Below, one piece after another: positions 34,601 to 49,500 of a DNA stretch of 64,000 nt (position 1 is its first letter; the number at the start of each line of letters is the position of its first letter). The stretch is taken from positions 655,723 to 719,722 of the forward strand of contig CATKHK010000009.1 in the NCBI GenBank assembly GCA_949751835.1, read 5' to 3'. The translations under genes were made by a program, and so were the position numbers. The stretch is from Blepharisma japonicum. Its lineage: Eukaryota; Ciliophora; Heterotrichea; Heterotrichida; Blepharismidae. The notes beneath the pieces were generated by a model. The model saw only the letters and a program-made list of their open reading frames with translations. It was not told the origin of the DNA and searched no databases.

Positions 34601-36064
34601 AACAGTAGAATTAAGATAGGATCCAAATGAACATGTGTCTGGGCAAACTAGTTCTGATGGACAAGCTGAGCACCCGCCAACACATCCTGAGGTCTTCCAT
34701 TCAGATATTGAGTAATAACTATCGCTGAAAAATTTAATTTTTCATAGAAAGCCAATGAAACTTTTCATTAAACTCGAATACCCAATTATCAATTTTCCAG
34801 AATCAATATAGGGGTTTGAGTTAGCTGAAATCTTCCATGTTATAAAAGCTCCATTAATATATAAAGCCATTTGAGTATTCCCATTATTTCTTATTGTCCC
34901 AGTAACTGCTATATTCTGTCATGTATTTACAGATATTGGACCTCCAGAAATTGTTAACTGTGAAGCATCTTTAAGCCTTATAGCGAGAAAAATAGTAGAA
35001 CTTGCATCAAGATACATGTTGAAATAATTTGTAGAGCTGCTTTGGTCACATTTTAAAGCTATTGAACCCATTTCAGCTAAAGATGCAGGATTTATCCACA
35101 CATTGACGGTAAAAAAGGGAGAAATTATTAAATTATCATAGGTAATCTGAGAAGTTGAGGTAAAATAATATCCTCTATATATTGAAGGGATTGGGTCATT
35201 GGAGTCTCATTGAGGATAAGGATTTGCCTGAATACCAACAGTTGCGTTATTAATATAATCAAGCAATATTTGGTTTTTGAATAAAAGGGAGTAAGCCTCA
35301 ATTGAATTTTGTACGCAGTAATTATGCACTACGTCCGTTTCATAGTTTGATGGGCAAGAAGATAAGCATAAATAGTTTAAAAAATAATAGCCTGCATTGC
35401 AGGTGATGCACTCATAATAGCCTGGACCAGTGCATGCTAAACATTCAGGACTACAGCTATCTAAACGTCTTTGAATAGGATAATTCTTATCTAACCTCAT
35501 TCATAGAGGACAAATAGGGCTTAAGCTTTCACATTCTTCCTTTCTTAGGTTACGTTTTTCAAAGCAATAAGCGTCTAATCTAAAATTTCATAATTTCTCA
35601 ATTGTTAAAAATCCCTTAAATCCGCCTTCAGAGCTGCTTATAATGCCAATAAGCCAAATTAAGAAGGGTTTCTCCTCATTGAAAATTTCTAGTGAAATCC
35701 CAAAAGTAAATAGAGACTCCACATTTAGCATTAAGTTACACAAGATATAGGTAGCCTCTTTTTCTTTCCCAGTAATTGTTAAGGTTTTCATATCTTTTGA
35801 GGAATCTATGCTCTTAAGCTTAATTTCATAGCCCTTTTTATGCAGCTTCGAACTAAAAATTAAGCTTTCATTAGTAGCTGCTAAAAAAAATTCACCAATT
35901 GAGCATTCCGTTCTGCTTCATAAATTACAAAGACTATAATTGCCAAAATTTTCAGCTTTTGAAAGACAATTCATGCAGTTTATGGCATCAAGGTGTTCAC
36001 ATTCTTGAATGCATATGCTAGAAATTTTTGGAATCAGAAGGATCATTAAAAAAAGAAGCAGCAT
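22649..36064 (-). CDS. Giant polycystin-1-like receptor, 4471 aa: Cys-rich/LamG modules, REJ, GPS, five TM helices (paralogue 1)
   Basis: An intronless frame of 4472 codons, with about 20 TGA read as Trp and no TAA/TAG. Residues 1-18 are a signal peptide (MLLLFLMILLIPKISS). Eight LamG-like (ConA-fold) modules alternate with furin/EGF-like Cys-rich segments, in order A (~289-445), B (~632), C (~969), D (~1300), E (~1669), B (~2045), C (~2372), D (~2699-2875). Pure Cys-rich repeats follow (~2890-3160), then a REJ-type region (~3170-4050; DLVVDAGKSYDPDNN, PPINGKLMVVPNSGIEMS). A GPS motif ends CLCNHL|S (H4095-L4096-S4097), the autoproteolysis site of GAIN/GPS proteins. TM helices lie at ~4131-4154, 4299-4318, 4345-4364, 4388-4411 and 4433-4460; the last three and the N-H-D-x-x-x-I-F segment before TM2 resemble polycystin-1. 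No PLAT domain or TRP pore. Likely a cell-surface adhesion or recognition receptor. Confidence 0.85.
27440..31062 (-). repeat. E-B-C-D four-module block of giant gene 1 (protein-level repeat)
   Basis: From the E module (starts YQSGFYFSKNSYIKLPPNSA) through B (KRGLYFSNGKYL), C (NNRGWYFKPTDYVST) and D (KRGYYFNGSSLMQLPPN). Each LamG-like module is followed by a Cys-rich spacer. The preceding block (about 31500-35200) has the same B-C-D order but begins with the distinct A module. Boundaries are approximate. Confidence 0.75.
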
Positions 36065-37508
36065 ATGAATTCTAAATTATTATATATAAATAAATATTAA
36101 ATTTTAATTATCTAAAATAGTTCAAGAATTAATATTCTCTCTTCATAAATTTTAATTATCCATTTTTGTAAAAAGTTATAAATCCTAAAGAAATAATAAA
36201 TTTAGTTTAGGTTGAGGGTCAAAATTATCGAAAATGTGCTTTATCAATTTTTATTAATTTTAATTCGAATTATGCTATAAGACTCATATTTAAGGAATTT
36301 ATTATTTTCTTCCCTAAAAAGCCAAAACTAAAACATAAAATTAAGAAGTGCATTTGTATTTGTAATAATAATCTTTAGATTTCCAAGTAATTTAAATCAG
36401 ATTAAAACCTTTAGGATTCCTCATTTATAGCCTAAAGAGGTCTTTCCACATTTAATAAGTAAAATAATTTTACTTCATTTATCCATAGTCGAAAGACAAT
36501 TAGCACCAAAACAAATATTTACTGTTTCTTAATTTTTTTGAAAAATTAATTACCATAACAAATACCATTCGTGCTATCAGACTGCAAAATTAAATCGGAT
36601 ATTTATAAAGATTCTCTTTAATTATATTAATTATCTTATATCATAATGGAAACAAATATTTGCCACAAATCACATTTCGAAAATTCAATCATAGTCGAGG
36701 TTGCTATATATTTTTATTGTTTCAATTTTATGCTATTTCTAGAAAAGGTGTAACTCGAAGTCAAGGTATTACGTTGAACAATTGCTCCGAATAACTTAGT
36801 GGATATCCTATATATTTGAGAGACCATCCTTCTATTTGATATCTCCTCCTTATGAGGAAAAACTAGCCAGGGAATTGGACCTGGGCCAGTATCTACGCAT
36901 AGAATTATAGACCTATGCTTTTACCCCATCATAAAACTAGAAACCTAGCCAGATTAAAATCTTTATGAACTGTCTTTCCTTTAAAATGATTCAGGATTTA
37001 GATTTAGAATACGTTTATAGGTGTTAAAAGGATATGCTGGCTCATCAAACCATTTTAATGTATAATAAAATTGGCCATATCATGAAAAAAACTCATTCAA
37101 AAATATGATTTGGAGAAGATATTTTTTGTTCCAATATGAAGTGGAGTCAGCTAAATAATTTTTTTAGATTCGAAATTTGAGTTTTAGCTTACATAATGCC
37201 TTAGGGTAAAATTTTCAACGTTGATTGAATAGACTTCAATTATTTTAATATTAGATAAATTAAGGTATATGAGATTAAAATTCTTTAAATAGCATTTTTG
37301 CTATTTTACTCAAACATATTAATTTATATAAATAGCTTAATTTCATAATAGTAATTCTAAACAGAGTTTGATGTATTAATCCTAATTTATTATATTATAC
37401 GCATTTATTCGATATCCTAAAATACATCAAAATAAATCAAAATACCAAATTTGCGTTTCTATATAAAGTATTTAGTACGAAAATAACTGTTACTATGCAT
37501 AATATTAT
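36065..37508. other. Intergenic region between the giant paralogues
   Basis: 1.44 kb, AT-rich, holding the promoter of giant gene 1. Around 36750-36920 it is GC-richer, with a minus-strand frame of about 60 codons (CVDTGPGPIPWLVFPHKEE) and small hairpins (GCATAG/CTATGC near 36898-36920; CCTC/GAGG near 36847). I recognise neither a tRNA nor a protein family there; it could be a decayed fragment. The rest shows nothing. Confidence 0.45.
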
Positions 37509-40500
37509 TTATTTAACTTTCTTTTCTATTTCTTTGTTTGATATTCCAATACTCATTACAATTATTGGTAAAAGTCAGACCACAAATCCTTTAAACGCAA
37601 TCTTGATAAACGATATCACGAATAAATTACTTCCGTAGCTAACACTTGTATTGTAAATCCATAAATAAGTAACACTCAATTCAAATTGTATGGAAAATAA
37701 AATAATCGACCAACAGAAGTAAAAGAGAATTCCAAATGCCAATAAATAAAAAGCACAAAGCTTAATAAAATTTTTCTTTTTAATCCTCTGGTACAATGTA
37801 TCTTCAAAAGGTGGAAGCGGAGTAACATTAGATGCCAAGCTCAATAAAATCCCTATCACAAGCATGATTCCTGAGGAATATACCATAATTCAGAAATCTT
37901 GGAATGAGTAGCTATTTACAGCTCCTTGAAAACTGTCAATAGAATAGTCGCTTCCGCTATCACTTGGTTCAGACTGATAAAATAGTCCAATAAAATACAT
38001 ATTTCCCAATATACTAATCACATAGGTTGTCAACCGTGAAAAATGAGTTTGCTTTTCTTCGCTGACAAAGATCGTAATTAAGTCATGGTTTTTCGCAACA
38101 AATAAAAGGACCCTTATGATTTTTCTTATAGGCTGTTCTTCTTTTACTTGATTTTTTAAATCTCCCACATTTATTATCTCGGAGGAATCAAGCCTGACAA
38201 TTGACATATCTGAGCTGTCCTTTGTTTTTTCCGCGGAGCCAACAGAAATAACCGCCATTTCGCTATTATATCTTGCTGATTCCTCACTCCTCGCAGTTTC
38301 TATTTTATCATCTCTTAATCCTGGGCTGTTCTCTTGCTCGTCCATGTCAAATTTTATTATAGTATTTCTATCTCTGTTCTTAGCTTCCATTATCATCTCA
38401 CTTTTCGTTAAAAAATCATCAGGCTTGCTTTGGTCAAATGCAGAAGATTTTTCTTTTCTTTTCTTTTCGGCTCAGTCCATTTTGCATGCGAAAAAACTGA
38501 GAACAGCGTATATAAATAGAACAGCAAGACAAAAATATAAGCCAATTGCATTGGTAGACCAATCGAAATTACTAAAAGCACTAACATTTATAGTTTCCCC
38601 TATATTGCTCCCACTAGCTGTTGATCATGCATCTTTATAAAAAGAAGAAAAAATACTTAAATGATTGCATTTACAGATTACATCAGTTTCATTGAAAGAA
38701 ACTAAGAAACAGCCTGTGCTTTGTCAGCGTGTGTCATTATGTTCTAAATATGTACAGTAAATAGGATTATCTTTTTTAGTAGACTCTTCATAGTTCTGGA
38801 CAGGAATGTTTATAGTATTATAGCTTGTGTTGTTTAAGTAGAGCTCTTTATAATTCTTCAGGTTGACAAGTCTGAAAGAAACCAAAGAAAATCATGGGGT
38901 ATCTGTCTTATTATGGGTAGGATTGTATACTGCCATGATTATGCCGACATCTTCATCATCTTTGAAATAGTCGGAAATATTTGAGCCTAGCATAAATGAA
39001 GCTTGGCCTAAAATAAATGTATGGTTAGATAAGTCTGAAGATTTAGCTTTAGAGACTTCTACAGAGACATCATCATCAATAAATGTATGTGATTCACCAG
39101 AAACCATTCCTTCTAGTAAAACTGCACTTATTTTTCTGACATTTTCATCGATAATATTAACAGTTACTGTGCTATTAATAGCTTCATAATCTGTTAACTT
39201 GAAATTATTACTACAAACACCTGTAAAAATTTGCATTTGGCTTTCTTCAATTGAAAGATCTTCATTACTTTCAATCATATACTCAAAAACTGTGCTTATC
39301 TTTTCTATATTATTATATATATTTACATAAGGATTCAAAGTAATAATATAAAGCATATAAAAAATGGTCGTATAGGAGTCTGCGCTATATTTATTCATTG
39401 TCCCAATATAGAAATTTATTTTGTCAATAGCTATATCAAAATAACTTTGCATTTGGGGGTCCACCTGCGAATATTCATTATTAATTATATCGTTTCTATT
39501 TAATATGAGAGTTGACAGCTCAGCTATAAACTCAGAAATTGCCTGAGGATTTAAAACTGGCAAGTTCATGTGATAATTAATATATTGATCAATATTCGGA
39601 TTTTCATTAATTGTGACAGACGAAATTTTATTGGTTTTTGATGATAAAGAGTCATAAATATCCACAGAGACTTTGATACTTGAAGGGGAATACGGGAAAG
39701 TTGCAAATATTAACGAAGAAAGATTTTTATTCGAAAGCACATGATAAGCGTCAGAGATATAATAGCCAAAGGAGTACTCAAGGGGTAAATTGCTTTCCGG
39801 GTCTTCTCAGCTTGATGCACTAATTGTGAAGAACGTTGACATTTCAAGGCCTGAGTTAGGAACAATTAAAACATTTCCATTAGCAGGAGGTTGGTTTACA
39901 TAGAAGGTTCATGTAAACTTAAAGTTATTGTTAACATAAGCAAGCAATGTGTAGGAACTACCAGGAGTCAAAGAACTTTGAGAGATAGCTAAATAGTAAG
40001 AATTTAGAGGAGTTGAATAAGAAATATCAGAAGAAGATTTTAAGGACCAATCTATTGAGGATAACGAGCCTTCTATGGAAATTCGATAGGCAGAATCGGG
40101 ATTTGCAATGCCGGGGGCAGAGCTGGATACTTCTACTATATTTATTGCAGGGACTGATTTATTGATAACTGTTATGGTGATACTTTTTTGGGAGCTTTTA
40201 GAAGTACTGATTGGATTTGTGGTGATTTTCGTGAAATTTAAGGTAAAACTGTAGATTGCTCCGAGGTTTAAAGTATTTGCTGGAACTTTTAGAACAGAAG
40301 ATGTATGGTCTTGAATAAAACTGGAGCATTCAAAAGACGAGCTATAAATACAGCTTCATCGGTATAAAAAGTTTGAGTTATAGTCAGGGTCGTAAGAATT
40401 GCTTGCATCTACTACTAAATCTTGACTTATTCCTGAGTCCCCATCAGGTCTGCTAAAAATAATAATAGGATCAGATGATGCTGTTTCAATAGTAAAGCTT

Positions 40501-43500
40501 ACTTCACCAGAGCCACTATACGTCAAGTCTTTTGCTAAGACATTAAAAGTAATCTTAGACGATGCAGGAAGGGCTTTAGGCGGAATGATCAGCAAATATT
40601 GAGAGTTTTGGGCACTCCAAAACTCGCTTTCATCAATGCTTGTTGCATTATTGCTGATTTTACTAATACTTCATGTAATACTTAAATTATCAGAAACCTG
40701 GCAAGAAGTTATTGATCCAATAGAAATAGAATACGATTTAAGCCTATCAAATAAGCTAATATGAGATGAATCAATATTTATTGTCAGAGTAGGTAAGGAT
40801 GTAGCGTTTATTTGTTTACTTATCGTTAAAATGCTCCCAAAATTATTTTTCATAGAAAAAGATGCGTAAATAATTTCATCAATCAAATTGTCTTTTGAAA
40901 TATTAATGTCCGCATAAGAGCTACTATATGGAGTGGAATAAGAGGATATTGCAGAATTGTAGGGGCTAGATGATATTGTTCATTGATAAGCTTCAAAAGG
41001 TAAACCCTTGCTAATAACAGCCTTTAATAGCAGATCTTGGCATGATATTTCAAGTATTGTTGGAGCTATAAATGTGAAACTTGGAGTAGGCAAATCACCT
41101 TGCAATGCTACTGGAATTGAAACCTGCAGTTTAGATTTTCCGCACAATTGGTTTGAACTTATTAATGCCCCAGGCACAAAATTCACATTTTCTCTGCTGA
41201 ATGTATAATTTTTCCCTAATAAAACTGTGAGTGAGCTAAAATCTGAGGCAAAGCTACATGTATACCCTAAGCCAAATTTTGATAATGTTGTAGGGTCAAA
41301 TGAATTACAACCCTCAAGAGATAGATCTGCAGGAATATTGAAAGTGAATTGGATTTCTGAATATCTATTAGCAAATGATGCAACAATATTAGTGCTATCC
41401 AAATAATTTACACATGCAACACAGGCTCCTTGGTCCATATAATAAAAATCAATACAAATGCATTTTTTCAATGTTGAATCATATTTAGCATAATTGATAC
41501 TGCAAATGCATGTGGATCCTTGGGGCGAAGCGTTAGTGGGACAGTCAGTGCAGAGATTATTATACAGCCGATATCCATTATTGCAAACGCACTTGCGCAA
41601 GCTATAATCATATGAAGCATCGGGATCGCTGCAGATACACGTATTTCCTTGAAGCACTGCACCATCCAAACAGTTAGTGCATATCCCGTTAGATAGCCAA
41701 TATCCACTCTTGCAAGCGCATGGAGGTTGCACTGGATCGCAATTGCTAATGCAAGCTAAACAGCTATTTCAGTCATTGCAAGAAGCACATAATGGGTCAT
41801 CACACAAATTGCAGACATCATCGTTTCTTACACAGCCTTTTGCTGAACAAGAGCTAGAGCATTGCAGCCACGTAGAACTTGTGGAGTCATAATACTTATC
41901 AATAGGCTCATTTGCTAAACAATTAGGAGCATATCCTGCTGGGCAAATTATACATTCTGAGTTACAATTATAAGAGACATCGTTTAAAGTTGGATTTGTG
42001 GGGATAATTCATATATTAATACTGTAAATAAATCCAGTAAAAAAGTTAGAATATGTTGAAACTGAAGCATGTTGAGCGCCAATTAAGATAGTGTAGTCAG
42101 TATTAGAGTCTTGCAAGGGACTTTTAGCTGGAGTTGCCATATCGAATTGACTGTTTATATAAAATGTGGCTTGCGTATATGGGAAATTATAAGAAAGAGA
42201 AAACGCTGCATAATTTCAGCCTTGAGTATTAATTTGATGATATGAAATATATATTTGCTGTGAAAGCAGAGAATTTATTGTGACACATAGTTTTTGCGAA
42301 GATATACTAATCTCTATTAATGCTGCCATTGATAAATTTTGTTTAGAAAAAATTATCTGCTTAGTACCTGAAGTAGGAGAGTTTAGCAGAATTCATGCAG
42401 AAAAAGTAATATCTGTACCGAAATCTAGAGAATATGAAGGGCTTTTTGCATTTGGAGGCAACTGCATTAGAGAGCTCCCATTAAAGTAGTATCCTCTTTT
42501 ATAAGCCGGAATAGGGTCATTGCTATCATAAGTAGGGTAGAAAATATCTGAATTCCCAGCTAAGACGCTGATGCTATTTTTCGAATCTGTTACAATTCCT
42601 TCAATTTTGTTTAATAGCAGGGAAAATATTCATCCTTGATTGCTATCGAGATCACAACTATAACCTTCACCATAATTCAAAGTCCCGGTTGGGCAAACAT
42701 TCACGCATACTGACTTAAATTGAAAGTAAGATGGGCAATAGCATCTGTTTGAAGATGTATCTACTGAAAAAGTATAACGGCACCCGCACTCGCCATCGAT
42801 AAATAAGAAATCTCCATTACACAGCCCACAAGTAGTTGCTCCAGTGCAAGTGTCACATCCTGCTAAGGAACATAAACTGCAATCATTCCCGTTGGCACAT
42901 CCATGTATACAACTGGGTTGACAGTTTACACAATTTGCAGAATCTAAATATTGATTGTATTTGCAGCTTGTCGGTAGGCAAAGCAAGGAAGAAGGGCATG
43001 CTGAGCAGCCTGCAGGACATGTTGTAGTAATGTATTCAGATGTAAAGATAGAATTTATAGCATCACAAAAAACGTGGAAAAAATAGATATAACCACTAAA
43101 CCCTTTGATCCCTCTGGCTACTCATTCAGGACAGGATCCAATATATTTCACATAATTTGCATCTGGATCAATATAGGTGTTTGAAAATAAGATAATTTCA
43201 GAATAAAGGTTAGAGTTAGGATCAATAAGCAGTGTTTCTGTCAACTTTCCTATATCCTCTCTAAATACCGAGAAATAAATATAATGCCAAGAGCTTAAAC
43301 TTAATGTGGTTGGATTATTGACAAATGGAGAATATTGAGTTTTAAAAGTTAAAGTTTGGCTGCTTCCTTTATAACTGAACCCAGAATCTCTGCCTATATA
43401 AAAAATAGTGTCTTCATTGGCAAAATCAGTAAAAAATATCCATAAAGAAACTCCAAAGAAATAGCTGAGCTTATTTTCAGTAGAAACATAATCTGTGGGA

Positions 43501-46500
43501 TTAAAATATCAGCCGCGATTATTTGCATAATCAGCTCCTACAACAGTATATTCAGATGGAAGAGTAGCAAGGGAATAGAAATCGAGACTTATTGAAAATA
43601 CAGAGTCTTGGTCACAGTTGTTGGTTGCAGAATTAGCTAGAGTTCCAGCTGGACAAGATATGTAGCAAATCATTTGATATAAAAAATAGCCTGACTGACA
43701 AGAGGTGCAGTCAGAATAGGAAGTTGATAAACAGCCAGCACATCCTCTAGCACAGCCTGAGGTGCATGAAAATCCATCAGGAGAAGAAAATCCTGTATTG
43801 CAAGCACATGGAGTTCCCGATGCATTTTTTGTACATTGCAAGCAGCCATCTCCGAATCCGCTACAAGTTTGGCATAAGGGATCCTTACAAATGTTGCAGC
43901 TTTCGCTTCTTACGCAGCCATTAAAGCAATTATTACAAGTAGCGTAGTTACTTCCTTCGTTATACATAAATATATCGCATGCCCACAAACAAGAAGTATC
44001 TAGCGCTACACCGCAAGGCTTAGATAGCTGTGCTGATAAGTCAATTGCCAGTTGATTTCATAAAGTAAATGAATAAATAAAGCCTACAAATGAACTTGTC
44101 TGGCTCCCTATAAATAACGACTGAGAGTTGGTGTCTCTGAAAAGGGCATGTTGAGTTGGATATGTAGCCAATAAGATGTTGTTAACATAGAGACTTATAA
44201 TTGTAGAATCTGACTGATATGCTATTGAAATGGCTATATAAACTCAGCCTGAATATGTTATAGGAGCTGTCGAAATATTTGAATTTCCTTTAAATGTGAT
44301 TAGCGATATGGATGCTATTAAATTCGAGCTCAAGGTAAAGGCACTCCCTTTGGAAATTATATTTCCATCATAGACTGTATAGATTCACATTCCTATTGTC
44401 AGCCAAGCATTAAGATAAATGGGAGCAGTTGAACATAAATATTTCCCATTAGAAAAATAAAGGCCTCTTTGATAAGCTGGGATGGGATCAAAACTTTCTG
44501 GGTTGTTGAAAAAATAATAATTAGTATCTGACTCTGCAGTTTTAAAAATTCCATAGCTTCCTTGAAAATTTCCATTAAACCACTGGTCGATAACTGGAGA
44601 TGCCTGACTGCTGCAACTATTGCTGCTTGCTAATCCATAGGGGCATTCATTCAAGCAAACTTGGCCTAGATAGACTCCACTACCCGTGCAAGAGCTGCAA
44701 GTGAAATAGTTATAATTAAGACAGCTTGTGCATAAGCTGTCGCATCTGCCACAAGGATACGAATTTGGATCGCATGTGCATACCCTAGAAACAGAGTCAA
44801 AAACATAATTTGGTAAGCAAGTGCACGAAATTCCAGCTCCTGTAGCTCCAGTCACGCAGCTCGTACACTCATTAGGCTGAAATCCCGTTTCGGCTGTACA
44901 TAAAGGGTCAAGACTCATACTGCAGTCCCCATTTCGCACGCAGCCATTTAGACATGATGAATCACAGGGTGTGCAGCTAGAAGTAGCACTATTAAAATAC
45001 TCCTTATAAGAGCAGGCTTGAAGGCATTGATTTCCAGAATCAGCACATGCAGAGCACAAGCAGCTAGCTGTAATACTCTGTACGGTAATCACATAGTTGT
45101 ATAAAATCATCTCAAAAATAAAGCCTGTATAAAAAAAAGATCCAGCTAAGCTAGCTCCTAGAAGAAAAGTATCACCAGGAGTATCCATAAAATAGGAATT
45201 TTGAATTTGAGAAAAAGTCTCATAAGTATCATGGATTCCATTAATATATATTGAAATTTGATTATAATAATTGGCTCATGATAATAGAATGACTATATTA
45301 TACCAAGTATCATTAGTGATAGGGCTCGCTTTGAGGTGAATATTATTAGAAGTCATTGAGATATCATCAAGGACTGCATAGTTTATGTATGGGTTACGAT
45401 TTGAGTCAATCATGAAATAATTATGCATTTGAGAAGCGTTTTCTTTTGAAAAAATAATGCCACTGCTGCTCATAGATGTAGGCCTGATTCAGAATAATAA
45501 ACTATGATTATTGCCCAAGGTTAATTCTTTGGAGTCTGCAGAGTTTGGAGGCAGCTTTACGTATGAATTTACAGAAAAATAGAGTCCAGATTGATATATA
45601 GGCAATGGGTCATTAGGTCCTAGAAGGGTATCAGTTGATCCCATATATGCTAAGTATCCAGAAACACTGTCGACAATAGTATTTGTTAATTTATTGAATA
45701 AATAATGAAGGACTTTAGAGTTGGGTGACACCGGCGAGCATGAGTTGCCAGATACTTGTGTATATCCTAAAGGACAGGAAGAGAGGCAAAGATTTTCAGG
45801 TGTTAAATAATAATTAGAGATGCAACTTGAGCAATCCCCATTATGTAAAGAGGTGCACACATTACAGGTAGAAAAGCATGCTGTACACTGATTAGTTGAT
45901 GAATCATAATAAAAACCTGATGCACATTGACATGGGGGCTGAGATGGCTTTGTGTTTACTTTACAAGTTTTGCAGGTAGTTCAGTCCTCACAATTATCAC
46001 ACAGAATATCGCTACATAAGTTACAAAATTTATCACTTCTAACACAGCCGCTAGATTGGCAAGAAGATGAGCAAGATTTCCATGAAGATGATGACAAATC
46101 ATAATAGCTGGAAATTGGCTGGTTTGGCAAACAAGAAGATAAAGCTAATGGGCAAAAGGAGCAGCTGGAGTCACATGTATAAGAGAGATCGTACAGCGTT
46201 GGGTTTAAAACCACAGCATTCCATATTTTTATACTATAGATGAATCCTTTATAAAACCCCATTCATGTATTTGCATCTTGGTATGCGGCTCCAATTAAAA
46301 TAGTGTAGCTGCTAGTGAAGTCTAGGAACGGGTGCTTTAGAACTGTTGGTGTATCAAAGCTGCTATTAATGTACCAAGTTAATTGGCTATAGGGGAATTT
46401 ATATCTGAGTGAAAATCCTATATAGTTCCATCCAGAAGAATTAATAGAGTTTCCAGAATTGAAGGCAACTGGGAAACTTGAAATTGAATCATAAAATCTA

Positions 46501-49500
46501 AGGATTGCTTGAGAGACATTAATTTCGATTGATAGATATATTGTAAAAGGGGAGCTGTTCATCTGCTTAGCCAAGAGGTATGCACTTACTTGTTGAGGGA
46601 AAATTCAAGCTGAGTATGAAAAATCTGTAGCAAAATTAAGAGAATAGGTGCTGTCGCTTATGTGTGGGGGTAACTGCATGAAGGAATTCCCATTAAAATA
46701 ATACCCTCTCTCATATGCTGGAAAAGGATCATAAGAATCATAATTAGGATAGAAATTACTGGAAACCCCAGCCAAGACGCTAATATGATAGTCAGATGAA
46801 TCTACCACAATTCCGTTGATTTTATCAAGAGTCAATGAAAGTACGAGTCCTTGGCTAGCTTGTAAGATGCAAAATCCAGATAAATTATCTGAGGTTCCTG
46901 TTGGACAGGAGGTTAGACATACATCATTGAGTTGTAACGAACAAGAGCAAGTGTGCAAATCTGGATCACTGATTGAATAGGTGTAAGGGCATTTGCATTC
47001 GCCATCAATGAATACATAGTCTCTCGAGCATGATCCGCAAGTGCTTGTCCCAGTGAAAACATCGCAAGCATTTAAGGTGGATAAAATACAACCATTGCCA
47101 GTATTGCAGCTGTTAAAACAGTTACTTTGGCAGGAAAGGCATCCTGAATTATAATATTGATTATAGGCACAAGTAGGTAAACAATACAACGATAAAGGAC
47201 ATACTGAGCAGCTAAGGCAGCTTGAATCTGGAAGCTCATAGCTCGGAATCTCATATAAGCCATCATTATAAACATGAAACCAATACATATATCCTGTGAA
47301 GCTTGTATAGCCTCGATTTTTCCAATCGAACTGAGCGCCAATATATTTCTTGCTTCCATTATCTTGAAAGATAAAATCACTTGCAGGAGTTAGGCTATCT
47401 TGGTTTCATGTGGCAGAATTCAGAGCAATCAGCTGCTTAACAGTACCATCACTGTTATGAATAGTCGAAATAAACAAGAAGTATCATGTATTTAAAGCTA
47501 GAACCGGCATACTTTGTGCTTGAGATCATAAAATAGGCTCTGTGTTGAAAACAAGCTGCTTATTACCGCCGTTGTAGCTTATTCCCCAATCCCTACTCAT
47601 ATAGAATATTGTGTCTATACTAGTATATCCTGTAAAACAAATCCACATTGATATAGTTATATAGCTGCTGAGCTGGAGACTAACGGATATGTAACTTTGA
47701 GGGTAAAAACACCAGCCACGGTCACTTATATAATATGGACCTCAAACAGAATAGCTTGATGATAAGGTTTCTTTTGCGTAAAAATCAAGGTTCATCGACA
47801 TCGGGAAATCTTTATCACAAGTTTTGGTTCCAGTATTTGGAATAGTCCCTTCAGGACAAATTTTGTAGCATATCATTTGGTATAAGAAATAGTTTTGCAA
47901 GCAAGAGGTGCAGCTTGCATATGAAGTCGATAAGCAGGTAGAACATCCGGTAAAGCATTTGAGAGTGCATGAAAACCCATCTGGAGAAATATAGCCTGCA
48001 TTGCAAGAGCATGAAGTTCCAGAAAGCAAAGCATTCTCTACACAAGCAGTGCATAATCCAGGCCAAAATCCTGTGCAAACAGAACATAAAGGATCATCAC
48101 AAATATTGCATGAATTTTTTCTCGTGCAGCCATTATAGCAATCATCGCAATATTCGTAACCTTGTGAATCTTTATATTGATTGACATCACAGCTTCACAA
48201 GCACGATACATCCCCTGTGCTGCTTCCACAAGGTATCGATAGCTGGCTCGAAAAGTCACTCGTGACTTCATTTCACAATGTAAATGAGTAAATAAACCCA
48301 ACAAAGAAACTAGAAAGATACGCGCCAACGTTTATCAGTGATGGCGAAGCTCTGAATATTTTATTCGGAGCCATAGTAGCAGTGCTTAGCTTTGCGTTAT
48401 TCATATATATTGATACAGGAATTGTATCTTGGCTATATGAGACTGAAAGAGATAAATAATATCACCCGTATTGATCAGTAGAAAACGAATTTGATGCTCC
48501 TAGAAGAGTAATTCCCATATTTGAATTAATTTCTAATGAGTCTGCCCAAACAAAAGTACCATGAGTTATGACATAAATTCAGAAGCCCATAGAAAATCAT
48601 GCATTGAGAGCGATGCTTTGAGTTGTTACGAGATAGGAGCCTTGATATAAATACAGACCTCTGTTGAAGACTGGATAAGGATCTAAAGTTTCTGGGCTAA
48701 CGAAAGGTTGATAGGTGGAGCTTGACGAAGCAGTTTGAAATATACCGTAAGAACCTTGAAAATTGACATTAAAAAGTTGGTTGATCACTGGAGAAGTTGA
48801 ACTTGTGCAAGAGCTACTAAATCCATATGGGCAGTTATCTAAGCACACCCCATCAACTAAAACTTTTCCTGTATTACAGGAATCACACAAATAATAATAG
48901 TTTCCTGTGCACTTACTACAATAAGAGTCGCATGAAATGCAGTAAGGCCACGCGGAGCTGCATACACATGCTAATGACTGCGAGTCATATTGCATATGGG
49001 AAATGCAGCTGCATCCAGTCCCAGCACCACTGGCGTTGGCTATACAGCTTGTGCATTCACTGCTAGAAAATCCAGTAGCAGAAGTGCATAATGGGTCGAT
49101 ATTCATATAACAATTTTCATTCCTCATGCAGCCATTTAGACATCCTGAATCGCAGCTCTTGCAACTTCCATCATAAAACTCATTATATGCGCATAGCCTC
49201 AAGCAATCACTCCCACTATTTGCACAATCAGAGCATCCACAATTCTTAGAAGGAGCTTCGTAAGTTATTGCATAGTTGTATATGCTTATTTCATAGATAA
49301 AGCCTTTAAAGTAGCTGTTGTGCTGGACGCTGTACCCTACCATGAAACTTGAGCCTGTGAAGTCTATAAACATTGAATTTGTAATGGAATTTACATTGGA
49401 AGCTTGGACTTGGTTAATATAAATGGAAAATCCAGGAGCATAATTAGTGCGTTGGAAAATCACAATAATATTTTGTCATGCATTCCAGCTTGATACTGAC

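Noticed and set aside
36840-36925. Possible tRNA-like or structured RNA between the giant genes
   Set aside because: Small hairpins exist but no cloverleaf, no B box and no acceptor stem could be drawn.
37034-37204. 56-codon plus-strand frame with two TGA between the giant genes
   Set aside because: Short, AT-driven composition, no recognisable motif; with only two stop codons such frames arise often by chance.
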